From assembly GCF_000281045.1 (NCBI RefSeq), contig NW_008246134.1:84533-122953 (forward strand): 38,421 nucleotides of DNA, given 5' to 3'. This document shows, piece by piece, positions 30,132-38,421 of this stretch. Source of the DNA: Saprolegnia diclina VS20. Lineage: Eukaryota > Oomycota > Saprolegniomycetes > Saprolegniales > Saprolegniaceae. The stretch's first letter is position 1. Each line of letters opens with the position of its first letter. Below the pieces are notes generated by a model that was not told the DNA's origin, made no database searches, and saw only the letters and a program-made list of their open reading frames with translations. Both the position numbers and the translations under genes were made by a program.

Positions 30132-31513
30132 TTAGACAATGTCCAAGTCGTAGAGACTCGACCGACGCAAGCGATCGAGTATTTCGTCCATGTGGGCTTC
30201 GTAGAGATGGCCAAGGAGCGTGAGCGGACTCACCGGCACGATGTCGGTGACGTCGACGCTTTGCAGCCAAGGCGACTGAATCCCGACGCACCCGGCCGCC
30301 GACGGCCACACGTGGATCGAGCCGAGGCGGAACACGTGCTTCAACACCGCGTCTTTGGTCGAGAAGACGTTGACGATGCGCGCGGGCGACGTATCGGGAA
30401 AGACATACGCAGCGGCGTGCGAAAAGTCATGGTGCGGCACAAACGCCGCAGCAAACATCATCTACACCCAAACGCTAAGATCTGAGAAATGAACTCGTCT
30501 ACGAACGAACCGCTTGGTGGAGGTAGACGCGGTCCTCGGGCGCCACGGCTTCGTTGCCGCTCGCCAAGTGGTCCAGAAGGCTGGCAACGACGGCGCCGCC
30601 GAGCGAGTGGCCGACAACGGTCACCTTGCGCTGGGCAAAGAGCGCTGGCTTGGAGAGAAAGAGCTCGGCGAGGACGGCGCCGACTTGGTGGGCCTTGTTT
30701 TGCGCACTGTTCCACGGGTTCTCTACGTGATCGTGATGCAACCTGGCATGTTGGACTTGGAGCGTACTGGTGATCTGCGACGCCAAGCTGTCGATGGTCA
30801 AGACACGTCCGACGCAATCGATGATGTCGCCGACGTTGCCCGCTTCCCACTCGACAGCATAACATGCCGCTAGCACCGACAATCAAGATTTGTCGCTCTG
30901 ACGTCATTGCGGTACCGTCCGACTGGCAAAAGACGTCCCAATTGGCCCGTGGGTTGCGGCCGTGGGACATGAAACCGTCGATCGTGACAACGATGTGCTC
31001 GGACGTTGCCACGTCACCGTGAAACGGCACGAGCTTGAGCCAGTTGACGCGGCGAACGGCGCGGTTCATGTCCATCCAGCTGTACGCCGAGTCGAGCGTT
31101 GCGTCCTTGAGCCCCGAGATGGCAGCGATCACGGGACTCGTCTTGTCCTACGCTAGCTGATGAATGGACATCATAGACGAGGAACCAACCTCGTCGCGCT
31201 CTGGCGACCGCGGTGTGCTGTCGAGGCGCAAGAGCGCGTTCACAAAGCCCAAGGCGCCGCCGACAACAGCGACTTTGACGTCGGACGACAGCGTCTGGTC
31301 AGTCGGCTGCACGTCGATTGCGTCGGCAATCATGTCGTCGAGCTCCAAGTGCACGAGCTGCGTCACGGCCTCGGCGGCGATCGGCAGCGTCTGGATGCGG
31401 TCCCATTCGTCCGTCGTGAGCCGGCCCTTGGCGATGAGGTCCATCGCGTCGTCATGAAGAAGCGCAGAAACCATTGTCAGCAAAATATAGAATGAGCCGA
31501 GCACGAGGTTCAT
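30132..31513 (-). CDS. DUF726 (TMCO4-like) alpha/beta-hydrolase
   Basis: This is a 414-aa protein of the DUF726/TMCO4 family, alpha/beta-hydrolase-like and often membrane-associated. Exons (minus) are 31513-31190, 31147-30916, 30869-30511 and 30461-30132; introns are 42, 46 and 49 nt, all ending TAG. The N-terminus has helical segments (SFYILLTMVSALLHDD; VAVVGGALGFVNALL). The hydrolase part starts with IVVTIDGFMSHGRNPRANW, followed by DAACYAVEWEAGNVGDII. The nucleophile elbow is VTVVGHSLGGAVVASLLDHL (G-H-S-L-G). After the third intron, SPARIVNVFSTKDAVLKHVFRLG matches the family's acid-containing loop, and SPWLQSVDVTDIV precedes LGHLYEAHMDEIL. The third intron has a GTTCGT donor, slightly unusual. 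A shorter N-terminus than animal TMCO4 is noted. Lipase-like activity is an inference. Confidence 0.85.
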
Positions 31514-31841
31514 GGGCCTCGCGCGTCGGACGGTGAATGCGGACCGTGACGCTCCACGACGCTCGTCTTTGTATCTGGTCCAAAAATAGGATGCGCGCCC
31601 AGGTTCAGAACTTCAAATTCGCATCTGAAGCGCGTCAACCTGCGATCGCAATGCACGGGCGCTATGCCCGCTACCTTGCTCGCGGGTATCTAAAATGTGT
31701 GTAGTCCCCTTGGAATCACGCACAGCGTCTCGTATAGTCGAATGAGCAGTACTGGTTGACAGTCATGAATGCCAAGTTCGCGCGGCTGGAGCACGTTCCG
31801 CGGAAATGCGAAGTCGCGCCCGCATGATCGGATCAGCTGCA

Positions 31842-31849
31842 TGACGTCA
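31842..31849. promoter_or_regulatory. CRE-like palindrome TGACGTCA
   Basis: This is a perfect bZIP-type palindrome about 330 bp upstream of the DUF726 ATG and 1.28 kb upstream of EgtD. Another copy occurs at 30899-30906 inside a DUF726 intron, so chance occurrence is quite possible. Confidence 0.3.
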
Positions 31850-32587
31850 CAGCGCGCTGGAGCGTGATGGAAAGCGTCATGGATCCATCGTCCCGTGTCA
31901 TCGTGTCCTCATGGAGCGTAAGCTGTCCCGTCAACTTCGCTCGAGAAAGGGAAACGGAATGCTGGTCAATCAGGAATGCACGTCACCCAGGACACGCGTC
32001 ACGGGCCACTGGTCACACGGGCTCCTGACCGGTGTCCCTACATCGCCTCACGGTCGAGTCGACTGTGCTCGAGGTAACAGCGCCAGAAATACCCAGGACG
32101 AATTATCGACACTGCTTGATAATAGCGTACGTCCTTTGACCAAGCACTGCAAAAGATGGAGCTGAAACTCATGTTCCAAACGACTTCGCCGAAACTCAAA
32201 GGGTCGGTTTTAGGCTGGATTTTAGGGGTACTTCAGGAACTTTTGCCTGAAAAACATCTTTGTGGCATTCAGAGCCCTCACACTAACCCAGTAGAACCTC
32301 GCCAACTCCGGCAACAGAGCTAGAGCGAGCATACCGCTAGCGCAGTAGCCATTTCCGCGCCCGTCTTGACACTGTTGTGCAGAAAGAAGCGCAATTGAAT
32401 GGTGGTCTATAACTCAACTGAAATTGCTATTGGCGTCGCTTCAGACGCACGTGTTCACGGTCGCAACGATGACCGAGCGCCCAGTTCACAATTTGGCATC
32501 GAAAAGAGCAGCAATCGCGAAGAAAGCCGACACGAGACAACGACTCAAGGCGTGGGTGTGACGAGGCCCCGTGAAACGTTGCTCAGG

Positions 32588-32669
32588 GTCACTTGACTGG
32601 CTTCCAGTCTGTCACTTGACGACCGTAACTAGATGCGCGGCGGTTACAGTAGGACCTTGGTCACTTGAC
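32588..32669. promoter_or_regulatory. Three GTCACTTGAC motifs
   Basis: Copies lie at 32588-32597, 32611-32620 and 32660-32669, all in the same orientation, 460-540 bp upstream of the EgtD ATG. Each is an inverted repeat of GTCA/TGAC around two bases. The reverse complement GTCAAGTGAC occurs at 20637-20646 and 20829-20838. Confidence 0.5.
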
Positions 32670-33042
32670 AGCCGTGAATTCCATGGATCGCGTCACGCGA
32701 ACGCCGAATGCAGCGGCTATCAGCCACAAAATTGGGATTGCTGTGTCGCGGCGATGACGGGGCTGGCCCACGGGCGCCGATTGGCGACGCCTTGAGATAG
32801 GTACCACGCCATGTGTGTCGTACGAGCGCCGCTTTGGGGCCGCTGCGAAGTCGGCTTCAAGCGGCAATACGCCATCTGGTTTTGCCAGCCAATCAAACGC
32901 AGCGGTTTCACTGTGTCATGATCTTGGCGCGATTTGGCGCCGGGAGGCCACGCCACGCCTAACCCTCCTTGCGGCTGTTTGTCCTTCGCACGTAGCTTCT
33001 CGAACCGTTGTAAACAGGACGGCGCTTGTTTCGGCCATCTAC

Positions 33043-33047
33043 CAATC
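33043..33047 (+). promoter_or_regulatory. CCAAT box upstream of EgtD
   Basis: CTACCAATCCC is 82 nt before the ATG at 33129. A second element, CAGCCAATCAAA, is near 32883-32894. Distance and sequence fit the other CCAAT elements in this window. Confidence 0.45.
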
Positions 33048-33128
33048 CCAGTGGGTCGGCTTCGGTCCGTGGAGCCCTCGGTTCATTCCTCATTTTTCCA
33101 GTAAACACACACCACAACACCACCGACC

Positions 33129-34142
33129 ATGGCGCCGCAAGTGATTGACATTCGCGCCAAGCAAGCCGCGAGCGCGCCGGACCTCTGCCACGTCATTGCC
33201 GACGGACTCGCCGAGAAGGTGAGCCACGGCGACGAGAAGCCCGTGCGCCACGTGCCGTCGCTCGTGCTCTACGACGCGCACGGCCTCGAGATTTACGACC
33301 AAATCACGTACCTCGACGACTACTACCTCACGAACGCCGAGATCGACATCCTCGCGTCGTCCGCGGACGCGATGCTCGCCCACGTCAAGGACGGCGACAT
33401 CCTCATCGAGCTCGGCGTCGGCTCCATGCGCAAGACGTCGCACGTTCTCGACGCCATCGTCCGCGCCGGAAAGCGCGACACGACCTACTACGCCGTCGAC
33501 GTGAGCGAAGAGTCGCTGACGGAGGCGCTGGCGCCGCTCGTGTCGCAGTACCCGACGATCTCGTTCGTCGGGCTCTTTGGTACGTACGACGACTCGCTCG
33601 CATGGCTCCGGGACCACGCGCCCCGAGCCGCAGCCAAGACCTTTCTCTGGCTCGGCTCGACGATCGGAAACGTCGTGCGCACCGAAGCCGCGGCGTTCCT
33701 GCGGTCGATCCAAGAAACCGCAATGGTGACCGGCGACCACTTTATTGTGGGCATTGACCGCCGGAAGGAGGGCAGTACGGTCCAGGCCGCGTACAACGAC
33801 CCGAGCGGCCTCCACCGCGAGTTTGTTCTCAACAGTCTCTCGCACATGAACCACCTCTTCAACGCACCAGTCTTTGACCGCTCCAAGTTTGAACACAAGT
33901 CGATTTACAACGACGTTGAGGGCCGCCACGAAGCCCACTTGCAGTCGCTGGAGGCCCAGACGATTCACGTGCTCGGAAAGACCATTGGCCTCGAGAAGAA
34001 CGAGCTCATCCACGTTGCGTACTCGCACAAGTACTCGGAAGACGAGATGAAGCGCCTCGTGCAGAGCGCGGGCTTGCACTGGAACGACAAGTTTGCCGAC
34101 TCGCAGCAACGGTACGACGTGCACCTCTTTAGCAAGGCGTAA
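33129..34142 (+). CDS. EgtD-type histidine N-alpha-methyltransferase
   Basis: This is a 337-aa intronless SAM-dependent methyltransferase of the EgtD family (DUF2260). EgtD trimethylates histidine to hercynine, the first step of ergothioneine synthesis. Family marks are LYDAHGLEIYDQITYLDDYYLTNAE (residues 48-71), ILIELGVGSMRKTSHVLDAI (91-110, the SAM glycine loop), TTYYAVDVSEESLTEAL (SAM ribose Asp region), KTFLWLGSTIGNVVRTEA and FIVGIDRRKE. Near the end, HVAYSHKYSEDEM matches the family's Tyr-x-x-Lys-Tyr block. In fungi EgtD is the first part of the fused Egt1. Here it stands alone, with no EgtB-like DinB/FGE sulfoxide-synthase domain in frame or nearby. The related dimethylallyltryptophan N-methyltransferase (EasF) branch is an alternative, so the substrate is not certain. 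It converges with the LicD-like gene 114 bp away. Confidence 0.88.
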   Translation: MAPQVIDIRAKQAASAPDLCHVIADGLAEKVSHGDEKPVRHVPSLVLYDAHGLEIYDQITYLDDYYLTNAEIDILASSADAMLAHVKDGDILIELGVGSMRKTSHVLDAIVRAGKRDTTYYAVDVSEESLTEALAPLVSQYPTISFVGLFGTYDDSLAWLRDHAPRAAAKTFLWLGSTIGNVVRTEAAAFLRSIQETAMVTGDHFIVGIDRRKEGSTVQAAYNDPSGLHREFVLNSLSHMNHLFNAPVFDRSKFEHKSIYNDVEGRHEAHLQSLEAQTIHVLGKTIGLEKNELIHVAYSHKYSEDEMKRLVQSAGLHWNDKFADSQQRYDVHLFSKA

Positions 34143-34177
34143 ACCGTTCGATTCCCAACAAATTCTACTATAAACAA

Positions 34178-34183
34178 TAAACA
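34178..34183 (+). terminator. AATAAA polyadenylation signal of EgtD
   Basis: CTATAAACAATAAACAAATT lies about 36 nt after the EgtD stop, in the short A/T-rich gap between the two convergent genes. It is a canonical poly(A) hexamer in the expected place. Confidence 0.5.
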
Positions 34184-34256
34184 AATTAGCTACCTGTATC
34201 CATCGACGAGAATGTGGACGCCACAATTTCATATTACATAGTCCTCGACGAGATCG

Positions 34257-36215
34257 CTAAGACCGAGAAGGGCGCGCTACTTGAAGCGGGCGGTCGCAGT
34301 AGGCATCACAGCGACCGAGGAGCGCGTGTTTCGTCTCCTCCAGCACGTACGATGGCCCATATTCAGAGAGGAACATGCCTTCGGGGTACTGCATGCTCGG
34401 CACGGCGGTTCCAAACACCGAGTAGTCGCATCGTAGTGGAAAGAACGCCGTGCGCGGCAACTCGTCGACGGCGGTTTGCACGTGGATGTGCTCGTTGTCG
34501 CGTGTCGGCCACCACAGGTACAAATCGACGTACGGTGTCCCGTGGTCGGGCGACGTCACGACCGGTGCCTACGCCGCAAAATCAGCTCGTTTTGGCGTTT
34601 GTCAAAGTGAACTTGGCTGTACGTGCGGTGCGTAGACCAGCGACGCTACTGGATGGTGTCGCGCCATGCACGCCGAGTGGACGCCCGTATGAAACAGAAA
34701 GTACCCGCGAGCCCACAGGAGCTCTTGTACATAGTCCCAGTCGACGTCAGCAGACACAGCAATGTCGACATCCGGTGTGTGCGCGAGCACGCGCCCATAG
34801 CGCCACGCACCTACGTCGCCACCAGCGCAATGGGTTCTCCGAACGCATCGTTGCACGCTCACCGAGCAGCGTGCCAAAATGCACAAAAGCAATGTAATAC
34901 TCGGTCCGCAGCACCTCGAGGATGTCGTCCAAGAGCAAATGCAAGACCGCCGACCGACACGGACGCCCGCGCGGTGTTTCAAACAGTGTCGACTTGTCGG
35001 CGACGTCGCACGTCTGCGGTTGCATCGGGAGGCAATGACGCCACGGCGCGGCGTCACGAAGCGCGTTCATGGTCTCGAGGGGTGCGAGGTCGACAGTGTG
35101 CTGGGCCGCAACCGCTATCGCATCCTTTGACACGGCATGTACCAATCGATGGAAGCGCTCGGCGGCGGCGTCGTCTCGGGCGCAGCGCGGGAGGTTTGGC
35201 ACCGTGTTCTTCGCAAAGATGCGCGTTGCATTCGGTGGCGCGCAGTAGGCTTCGCAGCTGACACTTGGGTACGTCGGCGACGGCGCCGTCGTATCGAAAA
35301 ACGCTGATGGAAAGTGTGGCGTCGGGATCGATCCGGTGTAGAGCGGTCGACAGCGCAGCGGAAAGAGGGATTGATGCACATAATGCGTGGCGTCGCTGCC
35401 GCGCAACGTCACGTGACTCGTCGTTGTCAGCGTCCAGAGCGAGTTGTGGACCTCGAGATGTGTCCAGCGAAGGTACGGGATGCCGCTATCGGGCCCGACG
35501 ACCGACGGCAAACTGCCGTCGCCGACGAGGGACGCCAGCGGATGGTGGGCGGCGATGCACGAAACGCGACCGCGCTGCGCATCGATGAACGTCGCCACGC
35601 CGCGGCGCCACAACAATGACGCACTCGCGCTGTCTGAAGCACTTGTTGCGACCTACTTGGCACAATGCTCATGAGAAAGCGGTTTGCCGGTCGGTTGTCG
35701 TACATCGACTTCGAGCACGCTGGGCGGTAGGGCCTCAAACTCCCACACGTGGCGCAGTGCTGGCCCTATAAGAAATGCAACGTGGTTCTGCCGATGCAGC
35801 GCCTGCCACGAGGTCAAGACGCGTCACAATGGAGGCTGCGTACGTCCACAGCGTCGAGCAAAAGGCGATGGCCGATGGCCGATCGGCATTTCTTGTCCGT
35901 AGCCGGGTGCGTGCGCAGCGACGCCGCATCGCCTACAAGGAGGCCGCACTCGTGCATTCGCAGCGGCAAGCAGTCCCTCCATGCCATCGACGGCGGCGCG
36001 TCCGAGTGCACCGCCACGTCAAAGAATGGGGCATCGGTCGAGCATGCAGCGGCAGTAGTAGGGTACCGCGCGAGAACTTCGCTCCTACGTGCAATGTAAG
36101 CGTCTCTCGACTGCGCCTGCTCGTACGTGATGGCTCGCTGGACCCGCACGTGCAGTAGACTCAGAAGCAGCAGCACGAGCACGCCGGCCAGCCGCCAGCG
36201 CTGACTTTTTCGCAT
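34257..36215 (-). CDS. Duplicated LicD-like protein, type II membrane
   Basis: This 586-aa protein has exons (minus) 36215-35844, 35802-35704, 35652-34863, 34810-34623 and 34568-34257; introns are 41, 51, 52 and 54 nt. LicD/fukutin-type proteins transfer phospho-sugar or phosphocholine groups in the secretory pathway. An N-terminal signal anchor (GVLVLLLLSLLHV, residues ~11-23) follows a basic start. Two halves of about 240 aa then repeat the same layout. Half 2 has PWRHCLPM, CRSAVLHLLLDDILEVL, AFVHFGTLLG and TPDVDIAVSA (the conserved LicD GTLLG and DxD-like elements). It continues with HHPVASLVY, PYVDLYLWW, FFPLRC, then VP and EYGPSY near the end. Half 1 has WRDCLPL, CRSAIGHRLLLDAVD, AFLIGPAL, LEVDV, HHPLASLV and LFPLRC, lacking GTLLG and the second Asp. 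Half 1 thus looks non-catalytic. The junctions were chosen because they restore this alignment; the first acceptor is CAG. Confidence 0.8.
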
Positions 36216-38170
36216 CACCGAGAGTGTGTGTTGGTGAATGTATGTCGATGAGTCGCAAATGGATATGGCGCGCGGCTGCTCCAGTTTGGCCTTGCGCGAC
36301 CCAAACACCTGCCATTGCTTTCTTGGGAGCGAGCGACGGCAGGTAATACACGGCCATCACTTGGGGCGCTCGGGCAATCCAAGTCGCGTTCCGTCGACGC
36401 TGGCCGGCTGTCCGTGCGCCGCGTCGCCGACGTATGCTCTGGCCTCAAGTCGTCCATTCCAGTGGTTTGGCTGATCTTGCACCTGTGGCTGGTGGCTTTG
36501 GGCTGGAGAACTCTACGTGAGCTGGTATTTCAGGAGGCGCGCTCGTTGCCAGCAAAGGGGCCAACAGCGGCAGATTGGCGAGGCTGTCGAGGCTCGACAG
36601 GGAAGTGCCACATCGAAAGTACTGGAGGTCTGGCTGGGCTTTGCGCGCAGCCTTGTCGCGACTTCTGATTGTTGACCATTCGCGTCGAGGCCGAGGTCGA
36701 CGCTGAGGTCGAAAGAGGCGTAGCCCTCCAAATAGAGCCGTGCTTGGTCGTGAGGATCCAGTTGTCGCGCGGTTGGTGGTGCCGTACCGTGATGACTCTT
36801 GTGGCCGCAACCTCTTGGGCAGCGCCGGGCCGTCGTTTCCGTCGGGAATGTCAAAGCATCGGTGTCATGACCGGACGGCGTCGGGTCGTCGTTGCCGCCA
36901 CTGTCGTGGCTGGATGTCTCGTAGCGGTCCCAACGTCGTAGCGTAAGTGCGAAAGCCAAGTAGAGCGGTGTCGGCAGTGGGGGGTATATGTTTGTTGCGA
37001 GTAGTAGTGCCGTAATCTCACAGCGTTGAATGGCGCGGGTGCCAATGTCGCAGCAAAGCGAAATTTGCGGCATGCTATCGAGACGATCGAGCTTGTGCTG
37101 CCGCCGCAATCGTCGTGTACGAGCGGGGCCTTGTCGCTGCTGCCGCTAGCGTCGTTTGTCGTGTTCGTGGCTTGGCGGCGTCGTTGGAGTAACCGATCCG
37201 TATCGAGTTGCCGCGGTCGTCGTCGCGGCCATTGTCGTGGACTGGCGGCGTCACGGTAGAGGGTTGATATGCTAGTTGTGATTGTGCAGATCCGTGCGGC
37301 TGCATTGGTTGTCGAGGCTAAGCAGTACTGGGTGGTTCGCTGCTGCTGTCGCGACCGACCGTTCGCGCTGGTGCCATGTCAGAGGAATGCAACATGGGCA
37401 CCGCCGTTGTCATGGCGGAGCAATGCTGTGGCACCGCTTCTATTTGCAGAAATGTCATTCATATGTTGAAGATGTCTGCGGTTTCGAGGTGCCCCTATTT
37501 GTAGCCAAGGAAAGGACTGCAATCAAAATCGAAACTTGGCAGGCAGATGCCATGTCCAGCATTGGCTGGCCTGTGCCTGCATCTCCTCAGAGCTCTCATT
37601 CGACGCTACCCATACGTTGAAACAACTAGATAGCTACCTTCAGGTGTCCACTCTGGAGCACTTGGTCCATCGCGACGTGGAGCATCGCACACCACACCAT
37701 GGCGCGCCGGCCGATCCATGGTGTGTCAGGTATCGCGCAATCCTCCGACGCGACCACGGGACACCTCGCAAGACGCCGTCAACTTTGCTTCGGAGCGGAC
37801 ACCAGTAAAGTAGTCTTATTGAAGTGGATGCTAGACTCTCATGCCCATAAACAGCAAAAGTGGCGACAACTTTGGCCAGTGCCGGGACAGTGCCTTCGGC
37901 GAATGATGTTGGTCATGGTTGCTTGCACGCACTTCATTGCGCACGAATCTGCTTACAAGATCATGCGAAACAGCGATACGTACACGAGCATGATGCTTAT
38001 TGCGTCCATGACACATTGCACGGCAGTAGTTCCAACTGGTGCCAAGCACGGGTTGTTGCTGCAACTCCGTCGACGACGAATCCCAAACAAAAGTAATATG
38101 AAAAGATGTATATTTATGCATTTGTCAGCACTCATGGTGGACGTCAATATCCTACTCTCGGATGGTGTGC
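36216..38170. other. Long region without a convincing gene, with diverged repeats
   Basis: This is nearly 2 kb upstream of the LicD-like gene. Minus-strand frames at 36445-36810 and 36513-37109 overlap in different frames. Some short strings look protein-like (LYLEGYASFDLSVDLG; SSLDSLANLPLLAPLL), but no start, splice pattern or family fits. Diverged copies of a CCACGACARTGGCSGC-type block recur at about 36885-36925, 37140-37180 and 37212-37255. It may be a decayed repeat-bearing gene. Confidence 0.4.
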
Positions 38171-38421
38171 TTACGCGCGGAGGTTGCGGTAGGCAGGGAT
38201 CGAACCCGCCGGTGTCGGCGAAGGAACCGAGGCGGCCGGCGTCGGCGACGGAACCGAGGCAGCGGGCGTAGGCACGTAGCTCGACGGGATAGTCGTGGCA
38301 GGAGACGACGGGAAGACACAGCCGTAGGCACCCGACGGGATCTTTTGGCAGATGGCGTCGACAGGCGCGACGCACTTGCCCGCATCCACGTAGCTCTTGA
38401 GCGCCTTGAGGCAGTCGGCGA
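38171..38421 (-). CDS. Proline/threonine-rich protein, C-terminal part
   Basis: This is a partial gene running off the right edge; the stop is at 38171-38173 and the frame is open to the window end. The visible ~82 residues begin with a Cys-bearing block (ADCLKALKSYVDAGKC, then VAPVDAICQKIPSGAYGC: four Cys). A low-complexity tail follows, with PTPAASVPS repeated (27-nt tandem units at about 38210-38270). Such a Cys-rich domain plus Pro/Ser/Thr tail is common in oomycete secreted or cell-wall-linked proteins such as elicitin-like ones, but with the N-terminus missing I cannot assign a family. The signal peptide, if any, lies outside the window. Confidence 0.65.
   Translation of the reverse strand, partial: ADCLKALKSYVDAGKCVAPVDAICQKIPSGAYGCVFPSSPATTIPSSYVPTPAASVPSPTPAASVPSPTPAGSIPAYRNLRA

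Larger units (their letters stand above)
31514..33128. other. Long intergenic region upstream of two divergent genes
   Basis: This 1.6-kb shared upstream region of the DUF726 gene (minus) and EgtD gene (plus) holds no recognisable gene. Plus-strand frames of 65-109 codons lack motifs. It carries a perfect CRE-like TGACGTCA (31842-31849), three GTCACTTGAC motifs (32588-32669) and CCAAT elements near 32886 and 33043. Confidence 0.5.

Noticed and set aside
30899-30906. TGACGTCA as a promoter CRE
   Set aside because: It sits inside the second DUF726 intron, spanning unconstrained bases. A chance match is likely.
36513-37109. A 198-codon minus-strand frame as a gene
   Set aside because: It overlaps other frames of similar length, its start is not conserved-looking and it is Arg/His/Thr low-complexity. 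I left it as an unexplained repeat-bearing region.
38195-38225. A tRNA T-loop-like string (GGGTTCGATCCC on the minus strand)
   Set aside because: It lies inside the Pro/Ser-rich coding tail, and no D-arm, anticodon arm or acceptor stem can be built around it.

Overview
The window looks like nuclear DNA from a compact oomycete genome, most likely one of the Saprolegniales. The evidence is the gene content and the gene architecture. Gene content: two adjacent CNNM-type transporters, an SAP-like/proline-rich protein of an oomycete style, tandem P450s, an Rmd1/DUF155 protein, a LicD-type protein and EgtD. Architecture: GC-rich codons, intergenic gaps of 0.04-2 kb, and very short introns. I placed 38 introns by hand; all are 41-55 nt, and 35 of 38 end in TAG. 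I cannot name the species. No rRNA, tRNA, CRISPR array, intact transposon or viral element was recognised.

Layout, left to right. 0-2 kb: a cytidine-deaminase protein (minus) with a large N-terminal extension. 2.9-4.6 kb: an Rmd1/RMND1 (DUF155) membrane protein (plus). 5.3-9.2 kb: two tandem paralogues (minus) of an uncharacterised family weakly resembling the 2OG-Fe(II) oxygenase core. The left copy carries one frameshift; the right copy is a clear pseudogene. 9.7-10.8 kb: Trm61, the tRNA m1A58 methyltransferase catalytic subunit (minus). 12.3-14.1 kb: an ankyrin-repeat protein (plus). 14.9-17.1 kb: an S41 peptidase (plus), convergent at 38 bp with a DHHC palmitoyltransferase (minus, to 18.5 kb) whose catalytic cysteine sits in a 9-nt exon. 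19.0-20.6 kb: ESCRT-III Vps20/CHMP6, then a free-serine-kinase-like ParB/Srx-fold protein (both plus). 21.0-24.1 kb: two intronless CNNM-type (DUF21 + CBS) paralogues (minus). 25.5-26.4 kb: an SAP-like protein (minus). 26.6-30.0 kb: two tandem P450 loci (minus), one badly decayed and one broken by a single in-frame stop. 30.1-31.5 kb: a DUF726 (TMCO4-like) hydrolase (minus). 33.1-34.1 kb: a stand-alone EgtD-type histidine methyltransferase (plus). 34.3-36.2 kb: a membrane-anchored protein made of two LicD-like halves, only the second with catalytic-looking motifs (minus). The right edge cuts a proline/threonine-rich protein (minus).

This is not an operon-like system. It is mostly housekeeping (tRNA modification, ESCRT, palmitoylation, metal transport) mixed with expanding and decaying families (P450, the 5-9 kb family, CNNM). 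Points most worth following up are the deaminase fusion, whose middle domain has a CARF-reminiscent layout; the internally duplicated LicD protein; the DHHC micro-exon; the SerK-like protein; and the stand-alone EgtD. All exon joins are hand-made from GT...AG sites, reading frame and family motifs, not from transcripts.
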